A DNA stretch of 64,000 nt, taken from the NCBI GenBank assembly GCA_965224495.1, contig CBDCZI010000022.1:1-64000 (forward strand), read 5' to 3'. Every line of letters begins with the position of its first letter. Position 1 is the stretch's first letter. The notes below the pieces were generated by a model. It was not told the DNA's origin. It worked only from the letters and a program-made list of their open reading frames with translations, and searched no databases. Origin of the DNA: CBDCZI01 sp965224495. GTDB taxonomy: Bacteria > Bacteroidota > Bacteroidia > Cytophagales > JAAEPT01. The translations under genes were made by a program, and so were the position numbers. Shown here in pieces: positions 61,714 through 64,000 of this stretch.

Positions 61714-62570
61714 TGATGGATGTTCCTTTTTTTATACTAGGCAACCCTCGGTCAGGGACTTCATTGTTTCGTATGATGCTAAATAGTCACGCAGAAGTGA
61801 CCGTTCCTCCCGAATGTGGATTTGTACAATGGTGGTATAATAAATATAAAAATTGGTCACTTAATGATACCTCATCATCAAAGAGAATAGAGGAGTATGT
61901 GACTGATATATTATCATCTAAAAAGATTGAAGATTGGGGGTTGGATAAAGAACAGTTGATTGCTCTAATACAAGAGAAAAAACCGACCAATTACCAAGAG
62001 TTATCATTAGTAATATATAGGAGTTATAATAACAACAAAGAAGGGTTGATAGGAGATAAGAATAATTATTTTATCCATCATTTAGATGAAATTAATTTGA
62101 TATTCCCGAAAGCAAAATACATTCATTTAATCCGTGACGGAAGAGATGTTGCTTGTTCGTATTTAGCTTTGAATAAACTTAAAACAAAGTCTGTATATGT
62201 CCCAAAAGTAGCGAATAGTATTACAGATATAGCTAAAGAATGGAGCGAGAATACGGAAGAAATAGAAGCGTTTTTGGAGAATGAAAATAGTTTACTTATT
62301 AGGTACGAAGACTTACTAACGAATACTCAAAAGACATTACAGTTGGTCTGTGATTTTTTAGTAATTGAGTTTGATGGTAATATGTTGAATTATTATAAAG
62401 AAAAACACCATGACGAACCAGCATCTACAATGGATTGGAAATTGAAAACTTTAGAGAAAGTAGATAGTACAAATTTCAATAAATACAAAAAGTTACTGAG
62501 CAAAGGTGAGATTGCGTTGTTTGAAGGAATAGCAAATACACAACTTAAAAAATTTGGGTATGAATACTAA
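61713..62570 (+). CDS. PAPS-dependent sulfotransferase
   Basis: A 285-residue sulfotransferase of the Sulfotransfer_3 type. The 5'-phosphosulfate loop is in 'FFILGNPRSGTSLFRMMLNSH' (5-25; Arg12-Ser-Gly-Thr). The 3'-phosphate motif is 'AKYIHLIRDGRDVACSYLALNK' (about 133-154). The start is at tandem ATGs overlapping the DegT stop. It probably sulfates the surface glycan of this locus, an unusual decoration for bacterial polysaccharides. The last 11 bases overlap the next gene. Confidence 0.88.
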   Translation: MMDVPFFILGNPRSGTSLFRMMLNSHAEVTVPPECGFVQWWYNKYKNWSLNDTSSSKRIEEYVTDILSSKKIEDWGLDKEQLIALIQEKKPTNYQELSLVIYRSYNNNKEGLIGDKNNYFIHHLDEINLIFPKAKYIHLIRDGRDVACSYLALNKLKTKSVYVPKVANSITDIAKEWSENTEEIEAFLENENSLLIRYEDLLTNTQKTLQLVCDFLVIEFDGNMLNYYKEKHHDEPASTMDWKLKTLEKVDSTNFNKYKKLLSKGEIALFEGIANTQLKKFGYEY

Positions 62571-63435
62571 TTATGTTGTGAGTGTACGTTTGATGACTTA
62601 CAATCATGGGAAGTTTATCAAAGAAGCAATGGACGGAATAATGATGCAAAAAACATCGTTTCCTGTTGAAATTGTAGTAGGTGATGATTTTTCTACTGAC
62701 GATACGCTTGATATAATAAAATCTTATTCAGACACAGAGAATATTCATGTCCGTATTTTGGATAGACCAATAGATGGGGCGTATTTTGTTGATAGACAAA
62801 AAAAAGGAAGGCTTTATAATTTTCAAAATATTATAGAAAATTGTACAGGTAAATATATAGCCCTGTTAGATGGCGATGATTATTGGACAGACCCGTTGAA
62901 ACTACAAAAGCAAGTTGACTTTTTGGAGGGGAATATAAATTGTTCGTTAGTTGGAACGATGAATTCTATTTTGAATGAAAAGAGCGAACTAGAGGATGCG
63001 GGGTTTAGGAGTGGTGTTTTTAATCTATCAGATTTAATAACGAAACATCGTTGTCATACCTCTACTTTTTTGTTTAGACGAAAGAAATTGATTATTCCTA
63101 ATTGGTTTGTTGATACAAAGGCAGGAGACACTTCTTTAATTTGGTTATGCGCCTTAAAAGGAGATATACAAGTATTGCCTGACGTTACCTCTGTTTACAG
63201 GGTTCATAACGGAGGTGTTATATCTTCTAAGAGCGAGAAAGAGACACATGCAGTAATATTAGAAAATCTAAATTTTTTAAAGAAATACTTTCCTGATAAT
63301 TTAGATGAAATAGAATGTAAAATTAAAGCAAGGAAAAGTTATTTTTTATTATGGGATTATAGTTTCTCCGCTCTTTTTAAAAGAAATACACCATGGAAGG
63401 CATGGGTCTTTTATTATTATAATAGATTAAAATAG
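62560..63435 (+). CDS. Family 2 glycosyltransferase
   Basis: A 291-residue GT-A glycosyltransferase (ATG at 62560; a TTG 6 bases earlier is an alternative). Motifs: 'VSVRLMTYNHGKFIKEAMDGI', 'EIVVGDDFSTDDTLDII' (about 36-52), and the DxD site 'IALLDGDDYWTDPLKLQKQVDFL'. It has a C-terminal hydrophobic end. The acceptor is unknown. It overlaps the sulfotransferase end by 11 bases and is followed 5 bp later by the next glycosyltransferase. Confidence 0.9.
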   Translation: MNTNYVVSVRLMTYNHGKFIKEAMDGIMMQKTSFPVEIVVGDDFSTDDTLDIIKSYSDTENIHVRILDRPIDGAYFVDRQKKGRLYNFQNIIENCTGKYIALLDGDDYWTDPLKLQKQVDFLEGNINCSLVGTMNSILNEKSELEDAGFRSGVFNLSDLITKHRCHTSTFLFRRKKLIIPNWFVDTKAGDTSLIWLCALKGDIQVLPDVTSVYRVHNGGVISSKSEKETHAVILENLNFLKKYFPDNLDEIECKIKARKSYFLLWDYSFSALFKRNTPWKAWVFYYYNRLK

Positions 63436-63440
63436 AGAAG

Positions 63441-64000
63441 ATGAAAATTTTATATTTATTTCAAATTGACCCCTTAAAATCAGTAGGTATTTTTAATAAG
63501 ATTACTTCGAAAATCAGAAGTTTGAATGCATTTTCAGAAACTAAGGCTATAAATTTTTCAGAGGAGTTTCTTGAAGAAAATAGGGAGATTGAAAATGTGG
63601 TTTCAAGGAAACCATTTTTAAAAAATTTGGATGATACATTAGATAAATATGCTTCAGCGTATGATTTTGTTGTTATCAGGTACCCAAATGCCTCACGTGA
63701 ATTAATAAGGGTGTTAAAAAAGAACCCGAAGAAAATCATTTTTGAACATAATACCTTAGAACTAAATGAATTAAGGTTTAACCTACAAGTACTAAGTTTT
63801 AAAGATATAGGCTATTTATTGAAAGAGGGTAAAGGCAGGTTGTGGAATGAATACTTGAAGCCGTATCTATTAGAAAGAATGTATGGAGCTAAAGCACTAT
63901 CTTTAGCAAGAGCAGGTCTTTGCATTAGTAATACCGTAGCGTCTTTTGAGAAAAATAAATATTCAAAATATAAAGCACTAGTTCAAGGTAATGGAATAGA
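63441..64000 (+). CDS. Glycosyltransferase, GT-B type (partial)
   Basis: An open frame of 186 codons running off the window. It starts MKILYLFQIDPLKSVGIFNKITSKIR and contains 'YDFVVIRYPNASRELIRVLKKNPKKIIFEHNTLELNE' and 'MYGAKALSLARAGLCISNTVASFEKNK', the acceptor-side features of GT1/GT4-like enzymes. The nucleotide-binding half is missing, so the family stays open. It is co-directional with the rest of the glycan locus. Confidence 0.75.
   Translation, partial: MKILYLFQIDPLKSVGIFNKITSKIRSLNAFSETKAINFSEEFLEENREIENVVSRKPFLKNLDDTLDKYASAYDFVVIRYPNASRELIRVLKKNPKKIIFEHNTLELNELRFNLQVLSFKDIGYLLKEGKGRLWNEYLKPYLLERMYGAKALSLARAGLCISNTVASFEKNKYSKYKALVQGNGI

Noticed and set aside
1..64000. CRISPR array, prophage, toxin-antitoxin pair or restriction system
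   Set aside because: No regularly spaced repeats, Cas, phage structural, RM or toxin genes were seen. The MORN protein at 4264 matches a family often labelled 'antitoxin', but it has no toxin partner.

Overview
The window looks like a Bacteroidota chromosome, most likely from the Flavobacteriales. The evidence is AT-rich DNA, few Shine-Dalgarno sites, TAnnTTTG-type promoter boxes, SprA (the type IX secretion and gliding-motility outer-membrane protein), a chitinase ending in a type IX sorting domain, a fused CcoN-CcoO oxidase subunit, and the gene order maeB-ruvA-sprA-gcvH-vanZ-tonB. I cannot name a genus from sequence alone.

Layout. 0-1 kb: the tail of an unidentified gene and an OmpA-family lipoprotein. 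1.0-7.0 kb: a mobile, decaying island. It holds an intact IS3-family element, two REP-bracketed copies of a RAYT-type transposase (both broken), six REP palindromes, an identical 263-bp duplication, a solo IS end, and truncated or frameshifted genes (two small-gene fragments, a SPOR-domain remnant). 7-15 kb: housekeeping genes on the minus strand (TPR protein, lhgO, ispH, ispD, queA, clpB). 15-26 kb: a TerB-like protein, a secreted GH18 chitinase, dihydroorotase, aat, then a compact run of MORN/cytochrome c protein, DUF4286, DUF4837, malic enzyme/phosphotransacetylase and ruvA. 26-35.4 kb: sprA, gcvH, vanZ, tonB and a Dabb protein. 35.4-36.8 kb: an internally deleted transposase between two inverted copies of a dispersed repeat, then tRNA-His. 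36.9-41.9 kb: NeuD-like acetyltransferase, ispE, lipoproteins, a frameshifted Vms1-like release factor and a GH5-like protein lacking the acid/base Glu. 41.9-51.9 kb: a microaerobic respiration cluster with hemN divergent from ccoI, then ccoS, ccoNO, ccoQ, ccoP, ccoG, ccoH and a SafE-like membrane protein. 52-57.3 kb: a minus-strand group with DUF2752/CCC-motif membrane proteins, a pseudouridine synthase, a PhoR/PhoB-like two-component system, a TlpA-like thioredoxin and a DUF3108 protein. 57.6-64 kb: recA, then a surface-glycan locus (ABC flippase/exporter, DegT aminotransferase, sulfotransferase, GT2, partial second glycosyltransferase) running off the end.

Connections. The chitinase is a predicted substrate of the type IX system that contains SprA. 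HemN, CcoI and the cbb3 genes are linked by near-identical FNR/CRP-type palindromes (TGAC-AAAA-GTCA and TGAT-ATAA-GTCA) placed before their promoters, which suggests joint control by low oxygen. Three MEP isoprenoid genes (ispH, ispD, ispE) lie in the window but not in one operon.

The most novel signals are a five-copy intergenic element. It has a conserved GGGTCGGGCTTTCGGC box and a hairpin that is kept in different copies by compensatory base changes. Alongside it are the REP-bracketed transposase units. The broken or altered genes (bVLRF1-like factor, GH5-like protein, both RAYTs) are the best candidates for checking against raw reads and close relatives.
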